Assembly: GCA_016271365.2 (NCBI GenBank)
Contig: CM057456.1
Coordinates: 164,462,501-164,526,500, forward strand
DNA length: 64,000 bases
Source: Neoceratodus forsteri
Lineage: Eukaryota > Chordata > Ceratodontiformes > Ceratodontidae
Direction: 5' to 3'
How positions within the stretch are numbered: position 1 is the stretch's first letter; every line of letters starts with the position of its first letter. The position numbers were made by a program, and so were the translations under genes. Below are positions 31,000 to 41,320 of this stretch, piece by piece. The notes below the pieces were generated by a model. The model searched no databases. It worked only from the letters and a program-made list of their open reading frames with translations, and was not told the origin of the DNA.

Positions 31000-33500
31000 A
31001 GTCTGGGCAACAAGCTCCTGAGCTGGTGGCCTTGATGGAAGAGGGATGCCTGGATATCGTGAGCAGTCACAGAAACATGGTACAAGAGAACCATGACTGG
31101 GATGTTAACATACCAGGGTACATAACCTACAGGAGAGACAGGCAGGGGAGAAGAGGGAGGAGTAGTTCTATGTAAAGGAAGGGATAAAAGCAACTGAACA
31201 AAAGAGTAAACAGGGAGGAGAGGAGGCACTGTAGGTCACCTTGGAGACTGGAAAGGGCACCACAATCCGCACAGGGTTGTGTACAGATCCCCATGTCAGG
31301 GGAGGAATGGACAAGGATATGATAGAAGGCATTCTTAGAATGGCAGAGAAAGGGAGATACTGTTGATGGGAGACCTGAATATGCCAGATGTTAACTGGAG
31401 CACATTTGCTGCAGCCACATCCAAGGCAGGGCCATTCTTGATGCCCTACAGGTGGCAGGCCTCAGACAGCTAGTTTCAGAACCCACTCGTGAGGAGCAAT
31501 CTTAGACCTCCATACTCTCAAACGGGGCAGTGAGAGGATCTCAGATCTAGAAGTGGTTGCCATCTGGGGACAAGTGACCATCAAACAGTGGTTCATGTTA
31601 AACTCAGCTACAGAGTCAAGCCATACAAAAGTGAGGGTACTGGACTTGAGGAGGGCTGACTTTGGCAAGATGGGAGAGTGCCTCAGAAAAGCACTAGCAA
31701 ACAGGCTAGAAGGAGGTGTGGAGCAACAATGGGGAATCATCAGAACTGCCATCTCAGAGGCAACAAGCCTTTGTGTGAAGCAAATAAACAAATCAAAATG
31801 AAAGAAAAAGCCACTATGGTTCTCAAAAGAGGTGGCTGTGAAAGTCAGGAAGAAAAAGATAGCATTCTGGAAGTATAAGGAAACACAGAAGGAGCAGGAC
31901 AGAGAGCTGTACTAGTAAAGGCAGAAGGAAGCAGGGAGGGAAGTCAGAATAGCAAAGGTCCAAACTGAGGAAAAGATAGCCAACTCAGTTAAGAAGGGGG
32001 ATAAAACCTTTTATAGGTACATCAGCGAGCGTAGAAAGACCAAGGGAGGGATAGTGAGGCTAAATAGAATGAACGGTGGGTGGGCAGAGGGGAACAGTGA
32101 AAAAGCAGGGATACTGAATGAATATTTCTGCTCAGTATTCAAAAAGAGGAGGGAAATGCCTAATCCAATTAACAGAAGGACTCTTGATAGGGGGGTCGAT
32201 CCCAGTCCTTTCACAGAAGAAAGGGTTCTGCAAGAATTCCTAAAACTGAAGGTGGACAAAGCAATGGGTCCTGATGGAATTCACCCCAGAATTCTAAAAG
32301 AATTAAGGGAGGAACTAGTGAAACCACTGGCTACTCTTTTTAATAAATCATGGGAGGATGGTGTGATACCCGAGAACTGGAGGAAGGCAGATGTGAGTCC
32401 CCTTCACAAAAGTGGGACCAAGACAGAGGCAGGAAACTACAGACCTGTCAGTCTGACCTCTGTGGTAGGGAAAGTGATGGAGTCACTTCTGAAGGAAAGA
32501 ATAGTTGAGTACCTAGAGGCCAGTGGAGCACAGGACCCAAGGCAGCATGGGTTCTGGCAGGGAAGGTCATGTCAGACAAATCTAATAGATTTCTTTGACT
32601 GGGTGACCAAAGTAGTAGACCAGGGAGGGACTGTGGACATGGCCTACCTAGACTTTAGCAAGGCATTTGACACAGTCCCACACAAAAGATTAATAGTCAA
32701 ATTAACCAGCCTGAGAGTGGGTCCCAGGGTGGTAGCCTGGGTAAAACATTGGCTGCACAACAGGACACAGAAGGTAATTGTAAATAGAGTCCACTCTGAA
32801 GAAAGAGGGGTTACTAGTGGGGTACCGCAGGGTTCAGTATTGGGTCCAGTCCTTTTTAATGTCTTCATCAGTGACACTGCAGAGGAACTGGAAGGAAAAG
32901 TATGCCTTTTTGCAGATGACACAAAGATCTGCAAAAGAGTTGATACACAAGGAGGCATGGAAAGGATGAAAAGGGACTTGGCAAGGTAAGAGGAATGGTC
33001 AGAAGTATGGCAGCTAGGATTCAATGCAAAGAAGTGCAAAATAATGCACCTGGGAAATAAGAACCCAGGGTAAGAATACATAATGGGTGGGGAGGTAGTA
33101 ACAACAACAAAAAAGGAAAGGGACCTGCATGTAATCATATCAGATGACCTTAAGGTTAGCAAGCAATTTGAGAAGGCAGTATGGGAGGGCTGGGGGTATA
33201 CTGGGATGTATAGGGAGAGGCATCATCAGCAGAAAACAGGAAGTTGTTATTCCTCTGCACAGACAGTTGGTGAGACCCCATCTGGAGTACTGTGTCCAGT
33301 TCTGGAGACCCCATTCCGCAAGGACAATAGACAGGATAGAGGTAGTCCAGAGGAGGCAACTAAATGGTGCAGGGTCGGCAAGAGAGCCGTATGAGGAGAG
33401 ACTAAAGGAGCTTAATATGTATACCCTTGAGGAAAGAAGGGAGGGGGACATGATAGAAACTTTAAGTACCTCAGTGGAATCAACAAAGTCCAAGAGGTAG
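31000..33500 (+). pseudogene. CR1-D ORF2, endonuclease-reverse transcriptase
   Basis: The endonuclease half (about 31000-31800) is heavily frameshifted, but LMGDLNMPDVNWS (31363-31400) and GTSDHQTVVH (31568-31600) are readable. The reverse transcriptase is open for 311 codons at 32054-32989: LKVDKAMGPDGIHPRILKE, SPLHKSGTKTEAGNYRPVSL, RQHGFWQGRSCQTNLID, MAYLDFSKAFDTVPHKR, GVPQGSVLGPVLFNVF and VCLFADDTKICKRV, which is the full catalytic set. A stop at 32987 is followed by the C-terminal domain in shifted frames (33083-33500; LVRPHLEYCVQFW, YEERLKELNMYTLEERR). Confidence 0.85.
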
Positions 33501-33810
33501 CATCTTTCAGAAAAGAGACGTGCAAGAACAAGGGACACAATTTAAATATAGAATGAGGGCGGTTCAGGGGCAATGTGAGGAAGTATTATTTCACAGAGAT
33601 GGTAGTGGATGCATGGAACAGCCTTCCTGAGGAGGTTGTGGGGTCTAAAACTGTGGGAGAATTCAAGAATGCATCAGACAGACATAAGGCAATTCTTGTG
33701 GGGGGGTAGGAAGAAATAGGCTGTTGATTAACTAGGATCTGCAGCCTATCCTGTAGGTAGGGAAATGGGCAGACTAGATGGGCCAAGCAGTCCTTATCTG
33801 CCTTCAAAGT

Positions 33811-33828
33811 CTATGTTTCTATGTTTCT
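33811..33828 (+). repeat. CR1 3' terminal octamer-type repeat
   Basis: Two and a bit copies of (tctatgtt) close CR1-D. CR1 3' ends typically carry such short terminal repeats rather than poly(A). Confidence 0.85.
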
Positions 33829-34855
33829 AATTAGATAAGGGAATTGGTAATTAGGCATGTACCAAAAAGAGCTAAAAATAATAAGCAGGGGAAAATTCCA
33901 AGCTGACTTAAAAAGAAAATTAAGGAGCTAATTAGGAAAAAGAAAAAGGTATACAGAGCAGCAAGAAAGGCAACACTGAGCAATTATGGAAATCATAGGG
34001 TATATTAATAAAAGAATGTAAAAAAGCAATAAGAAAGAATAAAAGGAAATATGAGTTAAAGTTAATGACCAAGGTAAAATATAACTACAAATCCTTCTAC
34101 ACCTATATAAATGAAAAAGGGAACACATACTCAGGTGGGACCTTTAGTGGATGATGGTAACCTGGTGGCATCAGAAGGTGATATGATTGAGGTGTTTAAT
34201 AAATTCTTTTGTAGTGTCTTTTGTGTAAAAGAAAACATTGATAGAAGTGTAGATGAAATTACTTATTGCCCTAAAATTTGGATTAAGGAAGATGATGTCA
34301 TCAGAAGGTTGATGGAGATAAAACCCTACTGGAGACTGGTTAGGAAACTGGCTGAGAAAATAGCTGGCCCCATTACTGACATATTTCAACACTCTTTGGA
34401 CACAAGGCAAATGGTTAAAAGATGGAAGGATGCAAAAGTGATACCACTGTACAAAAAGGAAGAAAGAGACAATCATCAAAATTGCAGGCCTGTTAGCTTA
34501 ACTTCTGAGATAGGCACCATTTTTAAAGCCATTATCAAGGATGAAATAGAAGAGTTTGCCCAGGAAAATGACATTACAGATCAAACACAGCATAGTTATA
34601 CAAAGGGAAGATCTTGTCATAAAAATGTAAATAGCTTTTTTTTTAAAACGTAAGCAAGGCATTGGAAAAAGGGCTACCAGTAGATGTCATTTTTTCTGAA
34701 CTACAGTAAGGCCTTGGACAAAGCACCACATTTGGAGTTGATAATCCAGACTGAAAGAGATGGGGCTAAATCAGAGTTTGGTGAACTGGATTAGAACATG
34801 GCTACAGGACAGGGGAGAATGTGTTATCATAGGAGGCTCTTCATCACGGGTTGTA

Positions 34856-35195
34856 TATGCCGGCGTGACAAAAAAGATTGTGACCGGCATTATAGCGATG
34901 GGCTCCATGTCCAACGCAACTTGCAGTCTGCATGGAGCCACATTGTTTGGGATCATTTTTTACAAAGGGGGGCTTTGACCCCTGAACCTCCCATGCAGGG
35001 GGCTTTGCCCGCGCACCCTCTGAACTAATGGATTCTAACTCCAGGTCAGAGTTAGTTCAAGGAGGGGGTGCAAGTCAGGGGAAGTGGTTGCCCACTCCCA
35101 GCAGCACTTCTATAGCGGCATGGCGCTGTAGTCAATATCGACACATGTAGCTGTAGAAATGTCACTGCTAGGGTGACATACCCATCATCACAATA
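34856..35195. mobile_element. Small non-coding insertion in element E RT
   Basis: About 340 bp with no LINE match separate the catalytic palm blocks of element E. It contains the mirrored phrases ggggggctttgacccctgaa and gggggctttgcccgcgcacc. The ends (gccggcgtgac ... gggtgacat) may be short inverted repeats, but the boundaries are approximate. Confidence 0.4.
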
Positions 35196-35645
35196 GGGTA
35201 ATGTGATAAGTGGAGTTCTACAGGGCTCTGTATTGGGCCCCACATTATCTAACATCTGTGTAACATTAATGCAGTACAATAGTGGAGTTTGGTTAGAAAA
35301 ATTTGCCGATGAAACCAGTTAGAATCAGTGGAGAATTTGGAAGAGGCAATAAGATATTTCAAATTGGAATTAGAAAACTTGGAGACCTGGGCAAAGGCTC
35401 ACAAATCAGAATTTAGTGTTGAAAAACATGCAGTGATGCACTTGGGTAGTAGAAATAAAAGGACCAAGTATTCACTATTAGGGAAAGAAATAAAGGAAAG
35501 CATGATGGACAGGGACTTAGGAATATTGGTAAATGAGGATTTAAAGTTCAACAAACATAGTACACTACAAAGCAATGTTCTAAGATACTGGGCTGTAAAA
35601 GCAAACATAACCAACAGAGACAGTAGGGAGTTAATGCCTCTATAA

Positions 35646-36300
35646 TAACTGGTGACCCCATATATCAACCTGGATTTGGTTGCTTTCAAACGCCATAATA
35701 TCTGGGTGTGACATCACACCCAGTTATTATGGCATTTGCTGACATACTGACTCACGCTTAAAAGGAGCTTAGAGAAATCATGTAAAAAAATGTCTTTTTT
35801 ACTTACCTCTGTCCTTTCGATCACAGCATAACGGACGCACAGTACAACTTTATATAATCGTGCATACAGACAACTTTGGACACCCCACAGAAATTGTCAA
35901 AAGGTAGAGGTACTTCACAAGCAGCATTGATGATTATCACAATGTCTGCCCTCATTTTTTTGAGACTGTTTGCATTTCCTGGCCAGGAAACTAAAATAAT
36001 TTACTTGCTCCCTGCATGAAGGGAACTAAGGCAAATGCTCAGCTGAGCTCATTTTCTTTTAATTATACAAATTCCCAACTTCAGAGAGAGAGTATCAGCT
36101 GGTCAGGGAGAAGTATTTTTTTTTTATATAAACTCTGAGCACCGTTATTATAAAAAATAAAACATATGTAACTGTGTTCTTATCGGGGAGTTGCACACCC
36201 TTGCTATGTGATGACTGTATAAACCTTCACTGTTGAGGATTATGGGTCATCACATATCTCGAGTGTGTAAAAAAAACTCATAAAACACAGTTACATATGC
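35646..36300. mobile_element. Insertion with hairpins in element E RT
   Basis: A 26 bp arm at 35686-35711 (cgccataatatctgggtgtg) pairs with 35714-35739, leaving a 2 base loop. A second inverted repeat pairs 36163-36178 (catatgtaactgtgtt) with 36285-36299. The LINE reading resumes after 36300. It is probably two palindromic MITEs inserted side by side. Confidence 0.55.
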
Positions 36301-36908
36301 ATTATTCTATATTTACAGCGCACTTTTGAGGCCTCATTTTGGTATAGTTGCCAGTTCTGGTCACCACAATCAAAGAGGGAAGTAAATTAGATAGAGCGTG
36401 TTCACAGGAGAGCAACAAAAAATATATCAGGTATTTGGGAGTTGCCATATGAGGAGAGGGTGAGTCTGGACATGTTAATGCTGGACTACATAAGGTTGAG
36501 AGGGGATCTTTGTCTGTTATACAAAATATTTCATGATATTGATTTATGGGTGGGGTTAGGAAAGAAAACAGTATAAAACACAACACCAGAACTCATGTCT
36601 ACAATTAAAAGGAGAGATCTACAGAACTGAGAAAAGGAGGAATGGATAACACAAGGGTGGCAGTGCTCTAGATTGAGCTCCCAGCTGAGGTGGAGCTGAG
36701 CAAGGACATGGAACATTTTAAGAGCATAACAGATGTATACTGTAAAGTTAGAAATATAATTGGTTATAACCATTGAACAATGGCAAGATATTATGGCTAA
36801 ATTGCCTTTGTGGCTTGAACATCTATAAATCCTATGAAAATTTAATACAATTGGCCAGATATTTGGACAGGCCCTGTTTAGAAATTGGAGAACCCATCAT
36901 TCTGGGAG

Positions 36909-37740
36909 CAATCAATCAATCAATCAAGCTTTATTTATAAAAAGCGCAATTCCATAAAATGACCAAAGCACTTGTACAATAAGATATTGAATTAAAATAA
37001 ATAAAGACATAGTAGAAGAGCAGAATAAAGCTAATAAATACAACTTACAAATTAATTAAAGTCTGGAAAGGCAAGGTTAAAAAGATGGGTCTTAAGAGCT
37101 GACTTAAAGCTCTCAACAGTCAGGCACTCCCTTACCTGATGAGGTAGAGAGTTCCACAAGGTAGGGGCTGCAAAAACAAAGGCACGAGCACCAGAGGTCT
37201 TAAGTTGAACCATGTGAACCTCTAGCAATTCCTCATCGGAGGAGCGGAGGAGCTGGAGGGGGTGGTAGGGGATGAGGAGATCTTGCAGGTAGCCCAGTCC
37301 CTGTCCATGTAGGGCTTTATAGGTCAGTAATTCGACCTTGAAGGTGATCCACCAAAAGACTGGCAGCCAGTGCAGGCTGCAGAGCACAGGTGTAATATGA
37401 CAGCATCTGGGTAGACCAGTCAACAACCTGGCAGCTGCATTCTGGACTAACTGCAAGCAGTAGATATCCACCCCCAGTAGCCCTTGGTGAAGGGATTGTA
37501 GTAGTCAAGGTGGGAGGCCACAAAGGCATGGACCAGTACTGGGAGGTCATTGGGAGGGATGAGATGCTTAACCCTAGTGATGGTCCTCAGGTGGTAGAAG
37601 GAGGTCTTCATGACAGCAGACACCTGAGGTTTTAGAGTTAGGCCACTGTCGAACACAACATCAAGGTTCCGCACCTGATCTGAGGCAAAAGCTATAAACA
37701 ACTGAAATGGATTTTTCACAATCTTTTTTTCAATCCCCAC
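36909..37740 (-). mobile_element. L2 LINE fragment, 5'-truncated
   Basis: The 3' end is the (tgat)n repeat at 36909-36926 (aatcaatcaatcaatc on the plus strand), the L2 signature. The 139-codon frame 37471-37052 is the canonical L2 ORF2 C-terminus: LVQNAAARLLTG, HITPVLCSLHWLPV, FKVELLTYKALHGQG, RAFVFAAPTLWNSLP, FKSALKTHLFNLAF. Upstream 37700-37520 gives RNLDVVFDSGLTLKPQVS and HAFVASHLDYYN in shifted frames. This is a classic L2, distinct from L2-like F and M. Confidence 0.9.
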
Positions 37741-39640
37741 TATCTCTGAGAGATGGAAAAAAACCCACAAAGGTCTATAGTCTGTCTCAGTGTTCTCTCA
37801 GACATTACCTTCAGAAGGAAACGGAGATTGGCATGTAAGGTAACCCTATCCCTATAAAAGGAGGGTCTGCAATCAGAGCCTATAACTCAGAAATGCATCA
37901 AGCAGACATCATAGCCACAAGGAACAGTGTCTTCCAAAAGAGGAAGCACAGCTCACAGGTAACAACAGGCTCAAAGTGAGGTGCAGTGAGGTCCCACACA
38001 GGAACCGGAACTCAGACTGGTGGGTGTAGTAGTACAATACTTTGTTGTAATCTTCAGGAAACCACCATGTGTGCCACCATCTTGCCCTCTGTAAGGGCAT
38101 GAGAGGCCTAAAAAGCTGCCATGTGAACCATAATAGATGAATACCCTATTCCTGAGTCCTTAAGGGACAAGAGGTATTCCAGCACTTTAGGAACTGGACA
38201 TGCAAAGGAATACAGACCATGCTGAGTACACCACATTGTAAAATGTTTCCATTTTTGTGAATAGGGGTACTAAGAAGATGGCTTTCTAGGCACCAAGAAA
38301 ACATCTTCCACTGCCTGAGAAACCCAAATGCTGGTGAGCTCCATGTCCTCAGAAGCCAGGTGTGGAGGTGCAGGGATTGCAGATCCTGGTGAACTAGAGC
38401 ACCTTGATCCTGTGTCAGAAGTCCAGCTTGCAGGCGAAGCAGGTCAGGAGGATCCACAGTCAGATGCTGGAGTAGTGGAAACCAAATTTATCTAGGCCAT
38501 AACCAACCACCAGAATCAGGACAGCTAGTTCAGCCAAGAGCTTGACCAGAACCCTCTGCATTAGAGAGAGAGAGAGGGAAAAGCATACAGAAACCTCCCT
38601 TTCCAGAAGAGGGACAAAGCATCTCACAAGTAAACTTCAGGCCCTGGAACAAGTGAGCAGACACACAGCGGTTTTATGTATTGAGATGCAAACAAATCTA
38701 TGTCTGGATAATCACATTTTTTAAAGAGATCCATCACGACAAAATCTGAGAGTTTTCATTCATGGCACAGTGCACATGACCAGCTGAGGAAATCTGCCTG
38801 TGCATTCAGAGTAGGGGAGGAACACTGCTGACAGGAATATGTTGCACTCCATCACGCAGTGTCAAACTCTCATCAACTCTCTTCAGAGAGTGTAGAAATG
38901 TACTTCAGATTGTTGGCTGATGTAGTACATCACCAATAAATTGTCTGTATGGATCAGCAGCTGATTCTCCAGAAGGAGGGTGCTGAATACTTGAAGGCCA
39001 TGCCGAACAGCCCTCATCTCCACAGTGTTGCTGTAAAGAACCATATCCTGAGGGCCCCATTTGCCCTGGGTCCTCAAAGGGGCCCAGATGAGCACCCCAT
39101 CCTGAACCTGAGACATCTGTGGTCAACCCCAGGAGGGGAGATACAGTAGCTGGAAGAATGGGAACCCTGTCTCTTGGTTGGAGTGGTCCAACCACCAGAG
39201 CAAAGAGCAATGGAGAAGAGGAGTCACTTATATGAGACATCCCAGCTCATCTGAATGCTGTGCCCACTGTGCCCTTAGGAATCATTAAGGCAATGTGGAG
39301 GCAAGCTAGAAGGACAGTCAGGATGGCAATCACCATCAGGCTGATTAATCTTAAAAGACATCAGGTTGGTACAAAATTGCTGGTAGACAAGCTGTGCCTG
39401 TGCCACCAATGCTGTGACATGATCAGAGGGCAGAAATGCCCAACCCAGCCCTGTGTCCAAAACAGCCAGTATGTACTGGAGCCACTGGCAAGGGGTAAGG
39501 ACTGACTTTGGCTCATTGACCAGTATACCCAAGTGGTCTAACAATTGTTGAGTCTGAAACAGTGTGTAGACAATGACTTCCCAAGATGGGACTTTTAACA
39601 GCCAGTCATCTGTATAGCCTGAAGCCCAAAGCCTTATTCA
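37741..39640 (-). pseudogene. DIRS-type retrotransposon fragment: reverse transcriptase, RNase H, tyrosine recombinase
   Basis: DIRS elements insert with a tyrosine recombinase instead of a DDE integrase. Read leftwards: the RT active site GYTDDWLLKVPSW (about 39615-39575) and HLGILVNEPKSVLTPCQW (39540-39480). RNase H shows LTTDVSGSGWGAHLG (39160-39110), SNTVEMRAVRHGLQVF and LLIHTDNLLVMYYISQQ, then NAQADFLSW-type remains (38800). A further region has DLLRLQAGLLTQDQGAL and LQSLHLHTWLLR (38440-38350). The start of the recombinase follows (KVLEYLLSLKDSG at 38185-38145; TLFLVAMMSA and SELQALIADPPF-like text at 37930-37870). There are many stops. An L2 fragment ends it at 37741. A short possible continuation lies at about 36842-36905. 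Confidence 0.75.
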
Positions 39641-39810
39641 TAACCCCATTAAATACCAGATCTTTTAGAAGTACAGTACTACATTATGAAATAAGGATCT
39701 CTGTGGAATTGCATAGGACTGCACCAGAGAAATTACTTGGTCAGCTACTGTTAATAGTCTATGGATCAAAATTGTGGCCAAAATGATATAGTTTATGTTT
39801 AGGAGGCTAA

Positions 39811-40050
39811 TATTTTATTTATTTATTTATTGAGTACTAGGATTGCAAATACCTTTGAACCAGGGGTTCATTTACAAAGGTTCCACATCAGATACAAATT
39901 GTAGAACACAGACAACAAAAGTGGAATGTGAACTATGTAAAGAAAAACATATAGTATAGATACAATCATGAAACAAAACAGTTGTAACAGAACGTTTAAT
40001 AAAGAGTAATACATTTCTAATAAAGAGTAAGGGGAGGGGACAGGGTGAAG
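39811..40050 (-). mobile_element. L2-like LINE 3' end (same tail family as elements F and M)
   Basis: The (attt)n tail at 39811-39832 is followed by ggattgcaaatacctttgaa and catttacaaaggttccacat, the same 3' end as element F (22677-22735) but uninterrupted. 5'-truncated after about 240 bp, with no coding part. It serves as the empty-site reference for the Harbinger insertion. Confidence 0.75.
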
Positions 40051-40054
40051 AGGA

Positions 40055-41008
40055 ATGAGACAGTCAAAACTGTGACTTTGGCCTTATTTTTTAAATTGGC
40101 CTTATCTCCCTTCTTAAACAATAGAATCATAAGAGCATGAGTCATAGACCTGGGGAGGGACCCAGAATTCAACATATTGTTATACAACAGGGCCAATATT
40201 GAGGACAACTGCATAGAAACGTTTGATAAAATTTGGCTGGTATCCCATCTTGACCTGGAGAAGAATTCCTATGCAGTTTATTAATTCCATAGGAGACCTT
40301 CCCACAGGTAATTTCTGACACTACATTTTGCTGTAAATGAGTGGGAATATCAGAAGGAATTGTATCCTGTAAAAACATGCCATTCCAAGCACCTGTTGAA
40401 GAAGTTTCAAACATGTGCCGTAGGTATTTTTGTGTCACTTTTAACATTCTATCTGGGTGTACATATAAATCCTCTGAATCAGGATCCAACACATTTTTAA
40501 TTGGGGAATGGTTTACTCTGCACAACTCTTAAAAATATCTAAGGCAGACTTTTTCCCTTGTGTACCATATTGTGCCTCGAGTTTTAGTGATTTGTCCATT
40601 TCAAATGGATAGTTAAACATTTCTGCTATAATATCATTGATTTGTGCTGTTAGATTCAGTTTCTGTTCAAGTGCCAAAGAAAAACAGTGAAACAATTTCT
40701 CCCTTAATTTAAAATAGTTAAAATAACCATCTCTAGTTTTTTCTCTTAGCTTATTTTATATAAAAAGGACTTGAAATCACTTTTTGAATCTAACCACCAC
40801 TCTCCAAGTGTATCATTGGCCTCCAATACAGAAATCTGAGCTTTGAAAAAATCATCCCAATGTAATACCACTAAAGGATCAAATAACAGGCTACAATTTA
40901 ATTTCTAACAAGACTGAAGTTTAACCTGAAAAGAGATTTCCTGAAGTATAATAACAGGAAGCTGCAAGACGGTCAGAAGTTTCTAATGATATGGTACATG
41001 CCTATGCG
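40055..41008 (-). pseudogene. L1 element J, ORF2 linker and reverse transcriptase N-terminus
   Basis: Decayed L1 ORF2: linker FDPLVVLHWDDFFKAQIS (near 40870), ALEQKLNLTAQINDIIAEM (40695-40513), QKYLRHMFETSSTGAWNGM and GINKLHRNSSPGQDGIPAKF (40525-40169, RT start), then LALLYNNMLNSGSLPRSM and ILLFKKGDKANLKN (40214-40080). It stops at the L2-like tail. Its upstream part is the endonuclease fragment 50023-50290. The two are separated by the insertion of L1 H. Confidence 0.65.
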
Positions 41009-41320
41009 ACCTGAAGATTATTAATACTTTTTTTAATTAAATCAACTTTATTAAGTTTCAGGCAGTACACATACAACCATCAGACCAATCACAGAAAGGA
41101 AAACAGACCAACTTTACTACCCCCTACTCCCTACCCATCCTCGCATCAGAATGGGTCTTAACCAAACGTGTGTTGTAATGGTTTATACCAAGGCAACTGA
41201 ACCAGAACTCACTGTATGAAGAGCATGCAATTTACCCCAGGTTTTCTCATACTTGTTAATACAATGGTGAAGGCTCACTATTAACCTTTCAGATCTGAGA
41301 CTGAAAAGTAGTTTTTGCAA

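Larger units (their letters stand above)
29652..33828 (+). mobile_element. Full-length CR1 LINE, copy D, AATTA target duplication
   Basis: A complete CR1: GC-richer 5' leader (29652-29879), ORF1 (29880 to about 30797), ORF2 (about 31000-33500), 3' UTR, and a terminal repeat ctatgtttctatgtttct at 33811-33828. aatta flanks it at 29647-29651 and 33829-33833. Removing it restores the element E reading frame. At 4.18 kb the length is normal for a full CR1. It is a different subfamily from A and C (canonical GVPQGSVLGP). Confidence 0.9.
13480..36840 (+). mobile_element. Element E: old CR1-like LINE, split by several insertions
   Basis: Pieces of one plus-strand LINE appear in order: ORF1 esterase (about 14543-15104), ORF1 end and endonuclease (27652-29651), and linker, reverse transcriptase and C-terminus (33829-36840). 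Removing the insertion 15105-27646 rejoins NRDGTRVL to GGRINFNLQKYLN in frame with TATTA on both sides. Removing 29652-33828 rejoins KWDIMEN to IRELVIRHVPKRAKNNK with AATTA on both sides. Smaller insertions lie at 13838-14542, about 28245-29165, about 34855-35195 and about 35645-36300. The 5' limit is a guess. The coordinates cover foreign insertions as well. Confidence 0.75.
33829..36840 (+). pseudogene. Element E linker, reverse transcriptase and C-terminus, broken
   Basis: It starts IRELVIRHVPKRAKNNK after CR1-D. The RT opens at 34111-34653 (FNKFFCSVFCVKEN, IPLYKKEERDNHQNCRPVSL, TQHSYTKGRSCHKNVNSF), continues with VDVIFFxYxKALDKAPH-like remains at 34680-34740, and is interrupted at about 34855-35195. 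GVLQGSVLGPTLSNI and EKFADETS follow (35215-35320), where the FADD box has become FADE. 35328-35645 carries LENLETWAKAHKSEFSVEKH and LGILVNEDLKFNK. After a second interruption (35645-36300) the C-terminus continues (WELPYEERVSLDMLML, 36440-36480). The last recognisable codons are near 36620. Confidence 0.75.

Noticed and set aside
31000..31400. Possible separate host gene upstream of the CR1-D reverse transcriptase
   Set aside because: Frame-shifted translation gives MGDLNMPDVNWS and other endonuclease motifs, so it is part of CR1-D.
36909..36926. (AATC)n array as a short CRISPR-like or satellite repeat
   Set aside because: It is the known (TGAT)n terminal repeat of L2, directly attached to L2 coding sequence.
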